Assembly: GCA_033807695.1 (NCBI GenBank)
Contig: CM066310.1
Location: 1,674,001 to 1,738,000 of the forward strand
Direction: 5' to 3'
DNA from: Daedaleopsis sinensis
Taxonomy: Eukaryota > Basidiomycota > Agaricomycetes > Polyporales > Polyporaceae
DNA: 64,000 nucleotides
Under the pieces are notes generated by a model that worked only from the letters and a program-made list of their open reading frames with translations, searched no databases and had not been told where the DNA came from. The translations under genes were made by a program, and so were the position numbers. Shown here piece after piece: positions 1-13,000 of the stretch; position 1 is the first letter of the stretch; each line of letters starts with the position of its first letter.

Positions 1-2414
1 TGGTGTGGATACTTGCCTCTTGAAATCGGCTCTCACAACGTTGAACAGGCGTGTGGAGTAAAGGACGCGTACGCGGTCGACTACGCTCTGAGAGTGAGGT
101 TTTGTGATGAATGTTTTGAGGAGAAGTACGCGATTCGTATGACATAGGGTCCAACAGCTCACATAGCGAACGTCCACAGGGTTTTGGAAGGATCTCAGGC
201 TCTAGCGGAAGTTCCGTCGTGTTTGAGAGAAGTGGTGATGATACTCACCCCTGCTGAGTCGAGGCACAGTACGTGTTTTAGTCGCCGTGTTCAGTTCTAC
301 TGTTCTGATAACAATTCTTCCATCGCAGCAACATTTGACAGGCCCCACCCGAACGCTGATCCCGCGATAGGTTTGACAAATCCCTTGTCACATACAATGG
401 AAGACTTCTACCTCAAAACCGATTTGGAACTCATGATGACAGAGATTGCTTCCCTTCAGGCTTTGGACTGGGAGCAGCTCAAACCCCGGTTGCAGGATCG
501 TGCGATGTGTGTCGTACAAAGGCAGATAGTGCGTCCAGATCGGCTACACCTGCTGTGCGCATAGTTGATGTGGCCTGGGGACTCGGACAGGGTGCTATGC
601 GGGTGCACGGATGGGAGCGAACTATCTCCTGGTGGAATACTGATGAGATGTTCTACCCGTTAGTCAAATTCAGTTGGTGCGTTGGGATAAGATACATGAT
701 TTAAGAACAGTGCTCACATATGCGAACGTACGAAAGCTATATCAATGTTCTAGAGATAGAATGCTCGATCTCGCACGGACGGTGGACTGCGTACAGTGCA
801 AAATGGGATGAACAACAGCGACAGATTTCCAAAGGTGCGCCTTTCTCGATATCTCTTATGCTCCTCCACTTACCTACAAGTCTCCAGCCATATCTGAGTT
901 CGATCTCCGTCTCAAGCCACCCGCACATGTGGAGGAAGACCCGCACATGTGGAGGAAAAGATAAAGGTGCAGCCCGCGCGTCAATCCGCTGTGACCCAGC
1001 ACAGATACGAAGTTCGGCTGGTGCAACTACGCGAGTACTACAACTGCTTCGTCAAGGCTTTTTACCATGACGGCGATCCAATCTTGGATCTCCTCCCTCA
1101 CAACACCCTCGGGGCGTTCTTCCTCCGCCAATACGCCTACAACCGGTTTGCACGCGCCGAAATGCCTAAGTGCACGTGGGCCGACTACAAGGAAGCCGAC
1201 GGCGTCATGCACAACGAACTCCATGACTACATACGAACCGTCAAGCAGGCGTTCGCGGCGCTGGCACTCGGGGCTACGGACATGCCTGTTCGCTCCAAGC
1301 GCGTCGGCGGCAGCCTACACATCGAGACGCTCTTGCACATGGCTAAGCTCCAGAGCGAAGGCGTGCCGTTGATGTCTATTGAGAAGATGGAAGAGCTGAT
1401 GGCGTTTGAAACGGAGATGGACGCCATCCTTGCGCGTCCAAACGTGCTCTTCAGGTGTCAACTGTGCCCCGTATCAACGTGGAGTGCATTCACATACCGC
1501 GCCGCACATGCGCATTGGCGTGAAACACATGCAGACGGCGAGGAAGACTTCTTCTGCACGTTCACACTAGCCGGGAGCGACGCCGAGATCGCCCTTCCGC
1601 CGGACTCCGTCGAGTTGTGGAAGGGCTGCGCGCCGCTCGTCTCGCAAATTCTGCACGCGGCGAATCTTCCTGAAGATACGCAGGTGAACAGGCTGGATGC
1701 ACTTTTGAGTACAGGAGAGTTGTCTTGCGCGTGTGGTGATCCATCTCTGCCGAAGCCGCCACAGTTGAAGTGGGGAGACTTTGTGAGTCGAAGCGATCGC
1801 GCCCCGCCCTTTCGCAACTCGCGCTCACCTTCTTGCTGTTCCGCAGGTCCTGCACATCAGCCAGCATGAAGAATGGGCGCGGAGTCGCCTCACCAGAAAG
1901 TAAGTTCGCATCTTCACTGCACACGCACAAGTCCAGCATCACTCACGCATGGGGGCTTCAGGCACAAGAGCGCCCAGCCACCGACTGTGTTAGATGTACT
2001 GCACGACGACCACGCCAACCTCGCGCTTTGCATACAATATGATCCCGGCGCAAGTGGAGAGTACCACCGCAAGGCCTCGTGTGTACCAGGAAGCAACCGT
2101 CGCGTCAACGCCGATCCGTACACCCGCGCCCGAATCAATGCACATCTGGCAGGGTGTCCCAAGGAGTCTGTTCCTGTCTGTAGAATCTGCAACGCTGCAA
2201 ACACGACGAAGCGTCAAAAGGCGTTACCTGCACCGGTGCTGGTGGAGAGCGCGGATCATATCGCGTACCACATGCGAGCAAAGTGAGTGAATGGTAAAGA
2301 TTCGAGTCGTACTGCGAATTGATCAGTATGCGTGTACACAGGCATCTGAAGGCTTTTAGCGAAAAGGACGTAATGTTCAGGGTAGTTGACCGAGATGCCA
2401 CCCCTTTAGCTTGA
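1..2414 (+). CDS. F-box-family paralogue, copy 1 (5' end outside window; frame probably broken)
   Basis: This is the first of three paralogues in the window; the copy at 39.8-42.8 kb shows the full layout. The F-box itself lies left of base 1. The first visible exon follows the acceptor at base 48 and encodes the segment that follows the F-box in copy 2 (AYAVDYALRVRF, then a CDEC pair). Later exons carry FYLKTDLE, the long middle exon, a C2H2-like module near 1460-1540 (CQLC then HAHWRETH), and the C-terminal VCRIC...HMRAKH module at about 2175-2350. Introns are 50-90 nt. A 20-bp tandem duplication at 921-960 shifts the expected frame and brings a stop at once. An alternative acceptor ending at base 916 (CAAG) would restore it. 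The role is presumably target recruitment to an SCF ubiquitin ligase (family inference). Certain as a paralogue; uncertain as a working gene. Confidence 0.65.
921..960 (+). repeat. 20-bp tandem duplication inside F-box copy 1
   Basis: Two adjacent 20-bp units (921-940 and 941-960) share their first 17 bases, starting CCGCACATGTGGAGG. Copies 2 and 3 of the gene have one unit only. Twenty is not a multiple of three, so the duplication shifts the frame of the long middle exon. Confidence 0.9.
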
Positions 2415-2819
2415 ATCCGGGAAGAGGAACCCATAACCGAGGTACAATAGCGCGGTATCCGTCTGGAGACATGTAGTTACCCGCGAGTCGCGAGGGCATC
2501 GACTCTAGGTCGTACATAGTGTTCCCTGGTATTAGACAGTATGTATACACCCAGATGTTATACGAGTTCTCACCGGCAAACGACGAACGAATCTAGAATC
2601 AGCGCTCGGTTGGGGAACAATGGTTAATTTCGGCGCAGTCTCCTTCAAGTTCTACTTTGTGATATGATTCTTCGCCGGTGCCTATCAGAGAGGTCAGGTT
2701 CGACTCACGCGATACCGTTGCAGCACTATTTCCCCGAAATGAACGTTACGCCGTCCCGTAACAGGTGAAACAAACTCGTGTGCCTCAATTCTTTCTATGA
2801 CTCAGGAAGGAGTAGAGCC
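2415..2819. other. Intergenic, between convergent gene ends
   Basis: About 400 bases between the 3' ends of the F-box copy and the methyltransferase gene. I see no coding exon, RNA gene or repeat here. Confidence 0.6.
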
Positions 2820-4012
2820 TCACAACCTCGTCACCGACCATGAGAGATAGGAGTATCCCGGCTGTCCATCCACCACGTTCACCGTACGTAGCTCGACGTC
2901 AACCTCGACGGTGCCCTTCTCGAATACCTTCCCATTCCATAGCTCCGCCCAGCTCTCGGCGCTGTGGCAGAACTGAGATAGCGTGCTGCCGTTCAGCCCG
3001 CGCATAACAACCTTCACACCCTTCTCAGCCGCTCCGGTCTGCATCCCAACAATCATCGACCCGCGCTCGGCGGAAAGGATTCCTGCGAGCGCACGCGCGA
3101 TGTGTGTCTGCTGCTCCTCGGTGAAGAGGTGGAAGAACGCGCCAGTGTGAATAGCTGCGACGTGTCCGCGAAGGTCGTTCAGGGATTTCAGGTCTGAGAG
3201 CGCAGGCCGAGGTGTGTGTGGAGAGATCAAGGGTGGAGCGACCGCGAGATGAGTAGGATCTAGGACGTCACCCGCAATGAATTTCGCGGGGAAGGTATCG
3301 GCTGTGGAGCGAAAGAGCTTGTGCCCGAGCTCCCAGAAACCTTCGGCATTCATGATTGTATCAGGGCTGATGAGCAAGAGTATGGAGGAATGCGACGAAC
3401 CTGGTTGGATGTCGGTCGCTATGATGTTGGTTGCCGCCCAGCCGTCGGCAGCAACCTTCCGGGTGTCGGTACCAACTAGCGGCATTGGCCTGAAGTGAGC
3501 AAATCATTTCTGACCGCACGAGCTAGCAACGACATACAGCAACACCCGACATCAAGAAGAATTGCATCTTGTCTCTCCTTGCTCAGCTTCAGCAAGTTAT
3601 CATAGCCCTGTATTTGAGGGATTCTGAGCCTAGGTGCAGCAGACCCGTGAGTCCATCACGGTCTAGCAACTGCAGCGCAACCTCCGAGTCAATACTCACC
3701 CGAGGAACACAAACGAACGGATGCATCCATATGGATACAACTATCAACATCGGTGAGATCCGGTGTACTCTTAACAATGATTCGAGATATGTACTATAGA
3801 CTTACTGCATAAGCCTCAGCCTGTACCTCGAGAACATGCTGCTGGAGCTCTTCATCGTCCTGGATGCCGGTCTGCGCGCGCCAAAACGCATGCTCCGCAG
3901 AACCCGGCCGCAGCCAACGAGTTATAACTTGGGGGTCCACCGGGTATGCGTTCGGATCGCGTTTCTCGGTTCCGAAAGTGTGCAATTTTGGCGCTGGTTC
4001 GTCCGTGGCCAT
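2820..4012 (-). CDS. SAM-dependent methyltransferase, fungal AusD-like type
   Basis: Four exons read by eye: 4012-3806, 3740-3700, 3623-3538 and 3475-2820. They join in phase to a 329-residue protein. The N-terminus has the family's helical lead-in (AFWRAQTG ... EAYALYPYGCIRSFVFL). It is followed by the SAM-binding motif LLDVGCCFGTDTRK at about residues 105-118 and the acidic strand IIATDIQP. Later, a VAAIHTGAFFHLF strand fits motif IV of class I methyltransferases. The start is the first ATG of an open exon, MATDEPAPKLHT. Members of this family sit in fungal meroterpenoid clusters, but no PKS, terpene cyclase or P450 gene is beside this one, so the substrate is unknown. The exon 3/4 junction was chosen because only the acceptor CCGCTAG yields the conserved GCCFGTD. 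Confidence 0.85.
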
Positions 4013-4604
4013 ATCTTCGATGCCTATACCTGTGCAGAGGATTGTCGAGCAGAGGGAAGAGCTGCTAGAGCATTACGCACGTCGACAGCAGTTATATAAC
4101 CCCCCGCCGCAATGCTATCCACCCCGCCGGCAGGATCGCGGCATTAGAAGGACAAAGGAGGAGCGACTGTACTCAGGCATTTCTAACGTCTCGGGCGCGG
4201 AGTTGCCTTCGGCCGAAGAATTCAACCAATCCGCTCAAAATACACTCAGGTCCACGGACCTTATAAAGCCTAGAAATCTGCTTCTACGTAGCCAGGAGGA
4301 TTTCTGGGCCCCTGGCAGCTGGCCCATAGAGTGATGGCCTGTCGTAGTGAGGAAACACCCGTAGCTCACTACAACATACCCGTAGGGAGAGGCCTGGAAG
4401 TCAGCCACACTCGTAGGGCGATTTAAATAACAGGCACTCACATCATGCATCCCAGACCCACGCTCGACAGTCGTGGGGTGTCGTGGACAACAGTTCGATT
4501 ATATCGACTAACATATTACAGGCATTACGAAGTAGACTAATCCTGGACTAATCATGAAATGCAAGAGACAGACTGAACATCACACTTGTATCCCGACCCC
4601 TTCA
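4013..4604. other. Intergenic, upstream of the methyltransferase
   Basis: About 590 bases between the methyltransferase start and the end of the RhoGEF gene. It must hold the methyltransferase promoter and the RhoGEF terminator, but I see no clear motif or conserved exon. Confidence 0.5.
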
Positions 4605-7600
4605 TCAGAGCGCTGCCGCCGGCGTCGCACCAGGCGGACACGGTTCTGACCCGAACATCGGAACCTCCTCCCTCTGCAGCTCCCTCAGAACCTGCTGGAA
4701 GCGCAGCGTCCACCACCCGCGCTCCTCACGCTCGCCATCGACCGCGTCCCTGCGCTGGCCCTTGTTCACCTCGTCGAACTGGATCGACGGGCTCTTCGGG
4801 AGGGGCAGGCCGGACGCGAGGATGCCGACGAGCGACTGCCGTGTGTCGAGCTCGACGTCGTCCATCATCGTGCCGGGCAGCGACGGGAAGGAGAGCGAGC
4901 GCACGGTGTGCTGCTGGCATTTCCGGAGCGCGGCGAGCAGCTCTGCGCGCGCGTCCTCGCTGTTCTCAGATGACGGCAGCGCGAGCGTGACGGGGACGAC
5001 GGAGGCGTCCTCCCCCATGAAGCCGCTGTCGAGGTGCTCTGGACTGATAGCGACCACGTCGACAGTGACGGAGCCATCTGCGGGGACTGTCTTGTCAGCA
5101 ATGTCCGATACGACAAGTGGTCGGGCGTTACGCACCGTTTGTGTCGGCCACTTCCAGAATCCTCGAGAGTCCGAGTCCGCTCAGAAGATGACACCGTTGT
5201 TCGTGCTCGGGCCCATCCCCGCCGCCATCCCTCTCCTCCGCGGGCATTGCGAGCACAATCATATCCGTGAAGACCATGACGTTCAGCGGCCTGCCAGACG
5301 CATGGCTGCGCTCGCGCGCCTCGGGCTGGACATCAACATGGACGGGGCTCCCATAGGCATCTACCCCATGCGCCTTCTTCTGTGACAGCGATCCAGAGCG
5401 CGCCCGGATGTCCCGCCCATGGAAGCGGACTGACCGCGGGGTGACCAGCACCGACGCGCTCGAGGCGGTAGACGTCGTGTCGATCGTCTGCACCGAGAGC
5501 AGCGACGACGCGTACGAGCTCAGCGAGCCGCTTCGCGTGCGCCGCGCGTCCCAGTCCTTCAACGCGGTGACGAGCCTAGACGCCCTTTGCGCTGGGGCAC
5601 GCCGCAGGTCGGTGCCACCGGGAGAGAGGACGGCTGTTCTAGACAGGCTTGTGTTCGGCGGGCCTGTCGTGACAGCCAAGGAGCCTGGGGCAGCGCCGGA
5701 CTGGATGAGGTATCCGTACCACAGAAGACGTCGGGCGCGTCGCGCCAAGGGGACTTCGGAAGACAGCCCGTTGATCCGGGCTGCGAGTTCCTTGACGAAG
5801 TCGTACTCGTCCTCGCGCAGCTTTACCTCCTCCATAACCCTGATCACCATGCGCGTGGAGTACAGGAGCGATTTTGCCGCTAGGTGGTCCGGGTGTTCTC
5901 GCGGGGTCAGGTCGCATAGCCGCTGCATGGACGCCAGACCGTAAGCGGGCCGCGCGGGCACGATACATGCAAACACGGTTCAGCACGCACCTGGAACGTC
6001 TCGACGTACCGCCGAAGCCTCATCGCGGGTTCTTCCAGCAGCATCCCCAGCCCCCACTCCCCAGCGCCCCTCTCGCGCTCTCTCATTCTCAGATACTCGC
6101 CGAGCTCGCCCCCGTCCTTCTCCAGGTGCCACCGGAGCGTCTCGCGGGCGGCATCGAGTTTGACGAGGTACGGCATGTACACCTCCAGCTGCGCCACGAG
6201 CGCCCTCAGCGTCCCGCCTACCCGCAACGCGACGGCCCCCGACTTCCAGCCCGCCGTGGCCCCCGCGAGCGCGCGCACAATGGCCGCGTGCACGTTCGCG
6301 ATGTCCTCAAGCCAGTCGAACAGCCGCGTGAGGTCGGGCGGGAGCCCAGGCAACCAGGTGCGCGAGTCGCGCGCGCGCAGGGGCAAGAAGTACGTGCGAA
6401 TCACGTGCCGTGAGTGCCTGACGAATGCCTTCTCCGAGGTGAGGAGCTCGTGCAGCAACTCCTGCCGGTCCATCTCGATGCGCCCGTGTTGCCGGTCGAG
6501 TGACCTGTAGGTGTCTGCCGACAAAAGAGCGCGCAGCGAACCGGGGGGTTCTCGTGGGCCTTGCGCTGGCGTCGCGTCCAGCCGGGATGGTGGCCGCGGC
6601 GACGGGGGCGCGGGGCGTGCGGGGCTCGCAGGCTCATCGTAGGCCGAGGCAATGCTCGAAGTGGAAGAAGACTGTGAAGCTGAGTCAACAGAGCGTCGCC
6701 TAGCATGCGCATTCTCTCTAGGATCGACAGTATTCGCAGCAGGAAGAGGCGACCGAGAGCGAGAGCGAGAGTGAAGCCTAGCATGAGACGGCGAGGCACC
6801 ACGAGCATCCCAGGAAGCATGCTCAGCTAAAGGCGTCCTGTCTTGCTCGAAGTCGTACTCAGGCTCTTCGCGTACTCTTCTCCCAGATCTCACATTGTGA
6901 TCCTTTGACGCGAGAGTTTCGAACAGCGCCGCCGCGCCCCTGCTGAGCTCCTTGCTGAACCGGTCCTGTTCCGCCCACGTGTTGTTCACGACCGACAAGT
7001 CGCTGTCGACTCGCGGGATTCCATAGCGCGTCGACTCATCGCTCCCAGTACGCGGGAAATGCGGTCCCACAGGGTCCAGCGAGTCCGAAGCAGCGTTGCT
7101 GCCGTTATACGAGAGAGACTCCGGGATGCCAAAAGCCAGACGCTCGCGCAAGCCGACATCATCTTGTCGCCGCGGTTCGTCATCCCAGGACTCAGCGAGA
7201 ACAGGTGCACGCGCAGGAGCAGGTGAGTCACGCCCGTTGTTCGCGGACGAGCCAACCTTGCGGGAATGTGTTGAAAATGCCTTGGAGCGCGAGCGTCCAG
7301 TGTCGTTGACAGAGCTGTCGTTCCTAGAGCGAGAGCCGAGCTTAGGAGATGAGACACCAGGTAACGGAGAAGTCGAGCGAGAGAGCCTTGGAGAACCAGG
7401 ATGAGGGGAGGTCGGTGTCGACAGAGAAGCGCCGGAACGCAGACGTTCCTTTGGATCCAGATGGGGAGTACGACGATCTTGCTGAGAAGCAGTTTCGTGC
7501 GACGCAACGTTTGCCGGAGGTTTCGTTGCCGGAGGTTTCGCCCAAGACATCCGAGTCTTTCGTAGAGAGCGCACAGAGGAATCCGCACCAACGTTGGCTG

Positions 7601-9524
7601 CTTGACGTTGTACCTGGTGACGAGGAGAAGCCTGAGGATGCCAGCGATCGTCGTCACTAGCCCGCGCAGCCTCATGATCATCGGCGCCTTGGTCGGAGTA
7701 CATGGATTCGGCGTCCGAGTCTTGTGTTGGACTGTGGCGACTTCGACGAGTGGCTTGAGAGTCACGAAGGTGGCCCGTACGCGTGGTTTGAGGATAGCTT
7801 GAGCCCGTAGCTAGACTTTGCTCATGATAGTCCCAATCGCGCTCGCCCCGTTCCACATTGGATTTTGCATCAGAAGGTAAGTTCCGGCCATAGTCACGTC
7901 CGAGTCCATCGACCAGACCTAGGAGAGCCTCTTGACGTCGTATGTCCGAGTGTCCCAAGTTCGCATGATCTGAAGAGCGAGGAGACCTGCGAGGTTCGTC
8001 GTAGAGACTGTCGTCGTCATCCTCTGACGATAGGACGAGTATGGGCTCATCAGTTAGCAAGGAATGTTCCGACATGTTGTCGTCGTACATGCTCTCGTCG
8101 TCGCTTGCAAGCGGCGAGTCCGTGTCCTGCTTCTCGAATCGTACCCCCCTGAGATTCAGCCCGAGACCGACAGCGGCGTTCCGCTGATGTTGAGCATCGG
8201 CAGAGATAATTGAAACGTCTCTATGAGAGCGCGAGGATGACTCCTGACGCGGTAGAGCAATCACTGGGGTCGGAGGGAGGGCCGGTACATCGCGAGGAGA
8301 TATCCATTGAGAGCGACGGTTACGACTCTTGATGCTATGGTCACTCTCAGATGAACTTGGCACGATCACCGCGTTTGTGACCACCAAGCGACCGGGAGAA
8401 TGCTTCAGGCTAACCCGTCTCTCGAGCTCGGAACCGCTATCGCTCGGGGGTGCCTGGTTCTGGCGTGGTACTCTGAGGCGGGGTAAAGAACTTTGTGGCA
8501 TCAGCGGACGGTCTGGCTGCGAGGTCGCAAGATGGGCGGAGCTATGCGCTGTTTGGGGGGTGCTAGGATTAGACCTCGTCTTGTGGGTAGCCTTAAGCTT
8601 CGGTAGAGATGTTGTCGGCTTCGGCGTTGTTTTCAGACTTGGGGATTTGGTCTGCCTTGGGATATCTCTTGCCAAGTGCATCTCTGACTAAGTAGTATGT
8701 GAGAGACAGGATTGTGAAGATCAGGAGTAACGTACGCTGGTGTCTGAGCCAGACAGAGCGCCAAGAGAAAAGTCAGAGGGTCCATTATGATCAGTTTGAG
8801 AATATTGACGAGGCTGAGGCGAGCGCGATTCCGGAGGGATCGGATTGAAGGTACTTCGCCGAGCCGGAGACTTGAGCACGGATTTTGGCACGGGGGAGCG
8901 GGGGTTATTGAGACGGGGGATGCCTGTTCCTGAACCTGGATCTGGAGTGAGGTTTCCAGAGCGTGACGAGCTCGTCGACGAATAGGTATCTGCACGTCTT
9001 CGTTGTGGAGATCCGGAGGTGGATATGGATTGCCACTCCATATGATCGCTCTGGTCCGGCCTTGCTTGATGTGGCTGGGTCATTCTGTCCACCGTATCCC
9101 GCAAAGTAGGAAGAAGCTGAGCCTCGAGAAGAGGGATGTCTCCAAATTGGCTCATCCGTGGATCTCGGAACCCCTTCTCCTGGCTAGGAGGCTGCGCATG
9201 AGTATGTGTCTCTTGAGCACGCTTACTTGCGACCCATCCCCCAGATGCCCGTCCCATGGGTTTTCCAATCCCACCTACACTGGAATCCCGCGGCTCCGTC
9301 TCATAGGTATGGGCAGGAAACGGCGGCTGATGTTGATCTTCCGGCTTGTAGCCCCCAACAGAGCTTGAGTAGCCTACTCCTGCAGCGGCGGCATAATGAG
9401 ACGGAGGCAAAAAGTTCGGCGGGCGTGAATATGGAGAAGCGGGGGTCGCTGGGGAGAAAGAGCTTCCAGGAGCAGGAGAACGAGATTTGCTACGAGAATG
9501 AGAACGACCGAAGTGCATCGGCAT
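4605..9524 (-). CDS. Rho guanine nucleotide exchange factor (DH-PH protein)
   Basis: Four exons: 9524-8736, 8687-5991, 5922-5136 and 5077-4605. All junctions are in phase, giving about 1581 residues. The first ~870 residues are low-complexity, rich in Ser, Arg, Pro and Asp, and probably disordered. A DH (RhoGEF) domain follows: helix 1 reads RQELLHELLTSEKAFVRH, with later helices around ANVHAAIVRAL, PYLVKLDAARETL and LLEEPAMRLRRYVETFQRL. The third exon continues with HLAAKSLLYSTRMV and then a PH-like segment with FHGRDIRAR and LNVMVFTDMIVLAM. The C-terminus is a short unrecognised domain. The expected role is nucleotide exchange on a Rho/Cdc42 GTPase in polarity and septation; the target GTPase cannot be read from the sequence. 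It is divergent from the SulP gene across about 0.5 kb. Confidence 0.88.
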
Positions 9525-10035
9525 GTGTAGTCAGGAGGTAGCCAGGATAACAATGTTCGCAGACGAGAGCAAACGTTCAAGTTGAGGACGGAGGACAGTA
9601 ACAACTTCCAACCGGTTCACCCCAGGGTTAGACTGCCGCGGGGGTCACAGGTCACGTGCAAAGTGACACGTGTCTGTCACCGTCGTGCCTGTCACGCGAT
9701 ACCGTAAGCGCAGCGCGTCTTGGTTTTGAATCCGCAACCAAACGGGAAGTTTGACACGCTCTCTTTCCCTTCCACAAAGACGACTCTCATAAAGCTTGAC
9801 ATCGAGGTACTTCAAAATTGCTGACTGCTGTAGTAGCCGGTCAACAACTAACCCAGCACTTAGCAGTTTGCGGTGATCGGACTTGGCAAAGTCCCGCGAG
9901 AATTCCACGTTCAACCGTCCGGTGGAGACCGGCAACTTTTAACAGGCGTCATTGCCAGGTTCGTTACTGTTACCGGTGCCTTGCCGCCTATCTGAGTCGA
10001 CAGCTCCTGTCGACTCCTTGCGTTTGCCCATACTA
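9525..10035. promoter_or_regulatory. Divergent promoter region (RhoGEF / SulP) with two CACGTG boxes
   Basis: This 510-base region lies between two divergent starts. Perfect CACGTG palindromes occur at 9653-9658 and 9667-9672, 14 bases apart, in a stretch of repeated GTCAC words. CACGTG is the core site of bHLH factors such as Cbf1 and Pho4 in fungi; use here is inference. No TATA box is obvious. Confidence 0.4.
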
Positions 10036-13000
10036 ATGTCGCGCAATCCCCTAGGCAATCCCAGGCCTGTGGCCGCCTTTACTTCACCGATGGCAATCAG
10101 AAACCCAGCGGAGGAAGGCTCGTCTGGCCTTCGCGATATGGAAGCGTACTTGCGAGCGCAAAGCAGCTCACCGCTCACTCGCGCGGGGTACGCTCACTTC
10201 CCACTAACGTATCGCTAGACGGTCTGACGACAGATCTCGCACAGGTTGTTGCAGCCGCTCTCTTCGAGCGTCGCGTCTTCGAGTTTTAGGTCTCTGGGAC
10301 TGCGTCTAGGTCCTCCCGCCCTGCATTCGCAGGACACCATCCGCGACAGCACCATGGAAATCTCGAGCATACCCCTCCGCACACCCTCGCATCGCTCCAT
10401 CCACTCCCAGGAGGCTTTCATCTTCCCCGACATCAGCTCGGACTCGATTGCACTAGAGAACGAGCCTAGGCGGCCACTCACTGCTGCGTCCTCGATGGTG
10501 TCTCTCCGGCCTGCGGAAGACGTCAGTGACCTCGAGGCTTCCACGTCCACGCTCTCCACCGTCCACGACTCGGGGACCATGACCCCGCGCGCACAATCGG
10601 TCCCCTCTCGATCCGCCCTCTCACTTCTTCTCGCTCGCCACGACCAGGACAGCCGTTCACCGCTTGGCTCGCCCGTCACAGAATCCGGCGCACCGACACC
10701 CACCGCCGAGCGCCCGAATCCAATGCATCGGTCGCTGTCGGTCATTCGCGAACAGACTCACAGCCCAGCTATTCCTCCAGCGCACGACGCACGCATGGTG
10801 GAGCCTGCAGAACCCCCGTCGTCAGACGAAAGCGTGCCACTGCTCGCCGACTTGGAGGCGAATCACCGGACATACCACGGCAACGGAGACTCTAGACCGG
10901 AGGCTATTAGCAAACGAAGCGCGGTGAAGAACGTCGGTTTCAGGATAGCCAAAGCCTCTAGGCCCTTCGCGAAGGACGTCTTGAGGTCAATACCAGCTGC
11001 CATTCTCGGAACGCTGCTCAATATTCTCGATGGCATATCCTGTGAGTGTGGTGCGCGGATGACCATTTGCATGTCAACTGACCGACACTCAACACAGACG
11101 GGATGATCATCTTTCCGGCGTCCGGGGTATTTGCCGACCTCGGTGGTGTCGGCGTATCAATGTTCTTTGTCTCGTACGTATTCTTTTGCTACAGGTTCGG
11201 TCTAGCTGAGTACCGAGCATCTCGCACAGCGCGATTATCGCCCAGGTCGTGTACTCAGCTGGAGCCAGTGGCTTTTCTGGCGCAAACGGGAGCATGATGA
11301 TCGAGGTCGTCGTGAGTAATGCAACTACCGTCTTCGCGTGACATGCTTCGCTCACGGGCTCTGCCAGCCGTTCTTCCATCTTATAGCGAATGGCATTGCC
11401 GAAGAAATTGGGGAGGACGATCCTCACGCCATAATCGCGACAACCATGGTCGCCTTTGCGTTCTCTTCCATACTCACAGGCCAGTGCACGTGTCCATACA
11501 CTACCTCAGTAGCGATGTTGACTTCTCTGACAGGTCTAACGTTTTTCATACTCGGAGCGTTAAGGTTAGGCACGTTGATTGGCTTCTTCCCGCGTCACAT
11601 CCTCGTCGGGTGAGCTTTCCACCGCTGTCCAACACGATGACCGGGAAACTTACGAGGCCTTTTAGCTGCATTGGCGGGGTAGGCGTATTTCTAGTCATCA
11701 CCGGGTACGCCAAATGGCATAATCCACGACGAACATGACGTACTGATTATTACATACGTCTAGGCTCACGGTGAGCACACGGATGTCCGACGACGACTTC
11801 TCGCTCTCGTTTGCGACATTCAAGTTCTTCGTGCTCAACCTCCGCAACCTCTCCCTCTGGCTGCCTGCGTTCTGTCTCGCAGTGCTGCTGCGCCTGATAA
11901 CTCACAAATGGGATCATCAGCTCATCTTTCCTATCTGTGAGTATCATCATAAAGAGAGTCTGCGGGCCGGGTTCTGCGCTAACACGCCGTCAACAGATTT
12001 CTGTATCATCCCGGCGGTGTTCTATGTAATCGTCGCAGCAGCCGGCTTCGACCTCGGCGCACTGCGCAGCACAGGATGGTTGTTCGATATGGGTACATCG
12101 AGCGATCCCTGGTATCATTTCTACTCCCTATTCGGTGAGTTCGAGTCCATCTGTCGGGACACGGGAACTAAGCTCTTGCCAGACTTCCGCGCTGTAAGCT
12201 GGGCAGCCCTCGGTTCAACGATGCCTACCCAATTCGCCTTGTGAGCATCATGGACTCGCAAGTCGTTCAGACTCATGCTCATTTGCCCGTGACAGGCTGT
12301 TCTTCAATATCCTGCACCCGCCCCTGAATGTACCAGCACTTTGTGTGTTCATTTCTCATCGATATGTGCGCCGACTAACCCATGGATATAGCTGTATCTC
12401 TAGCACACGATGTAGACACGGACAAGGAGCTTGTAGCGCATGGCTACTCCAACGTGCTCGCGGGGCTCGTCGGAACTGTGTAAGTCACCTTTGCTGTGTG
12501 GCTTCGCACTCTGGTAGCTGACAACATCCTAGTCCAAACTACCTCGTGTATGTGAATACCTTACTGTGAGTCAACCTCAAAACGTTCCGCAAGAGCCGAT
12601 TTGACGAGTTCCTAGGTTCTATCGCGTCGGTGGAGATACCCGCATCGCCGGGTTTGTGCTCGCCGGGACGACTACCATTCTTCTGCTAGTCGGGACAGGC
12701 CCCATTGCCTTCATACGTATGTACTACCTTGCTCTCCTGAACAATGTTTCTAACTCGCTACATGATAGCTGTCATGGTTGTCGGCGCGCTCATCTTCGTG
12801 CTGGGCATTGACCTTGTCAAGGAAGCCCTCTGGGACACTCGCCATCGCGTTAGCAGAACGGAGTACATCACCATCGCGAGCATCATGATCGTCATGACCG
12901 TGTGGGACTTCGTCATGGGTGTCCTCTTCGGCATCGTCGTCAGCTGTGGGTCGTCACCCCCTGCATGTCCCCTCAATGCGCTGACCCGTCCGCGTCTGAC

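Noticed and set aside
6986..7765. 259-codon minus-strand open frame inside the RhoGEF gene
   Set aside because: Same strand but another frame within the 2.7-kb RhoGEF exon, whose frame continues to the DH domain.
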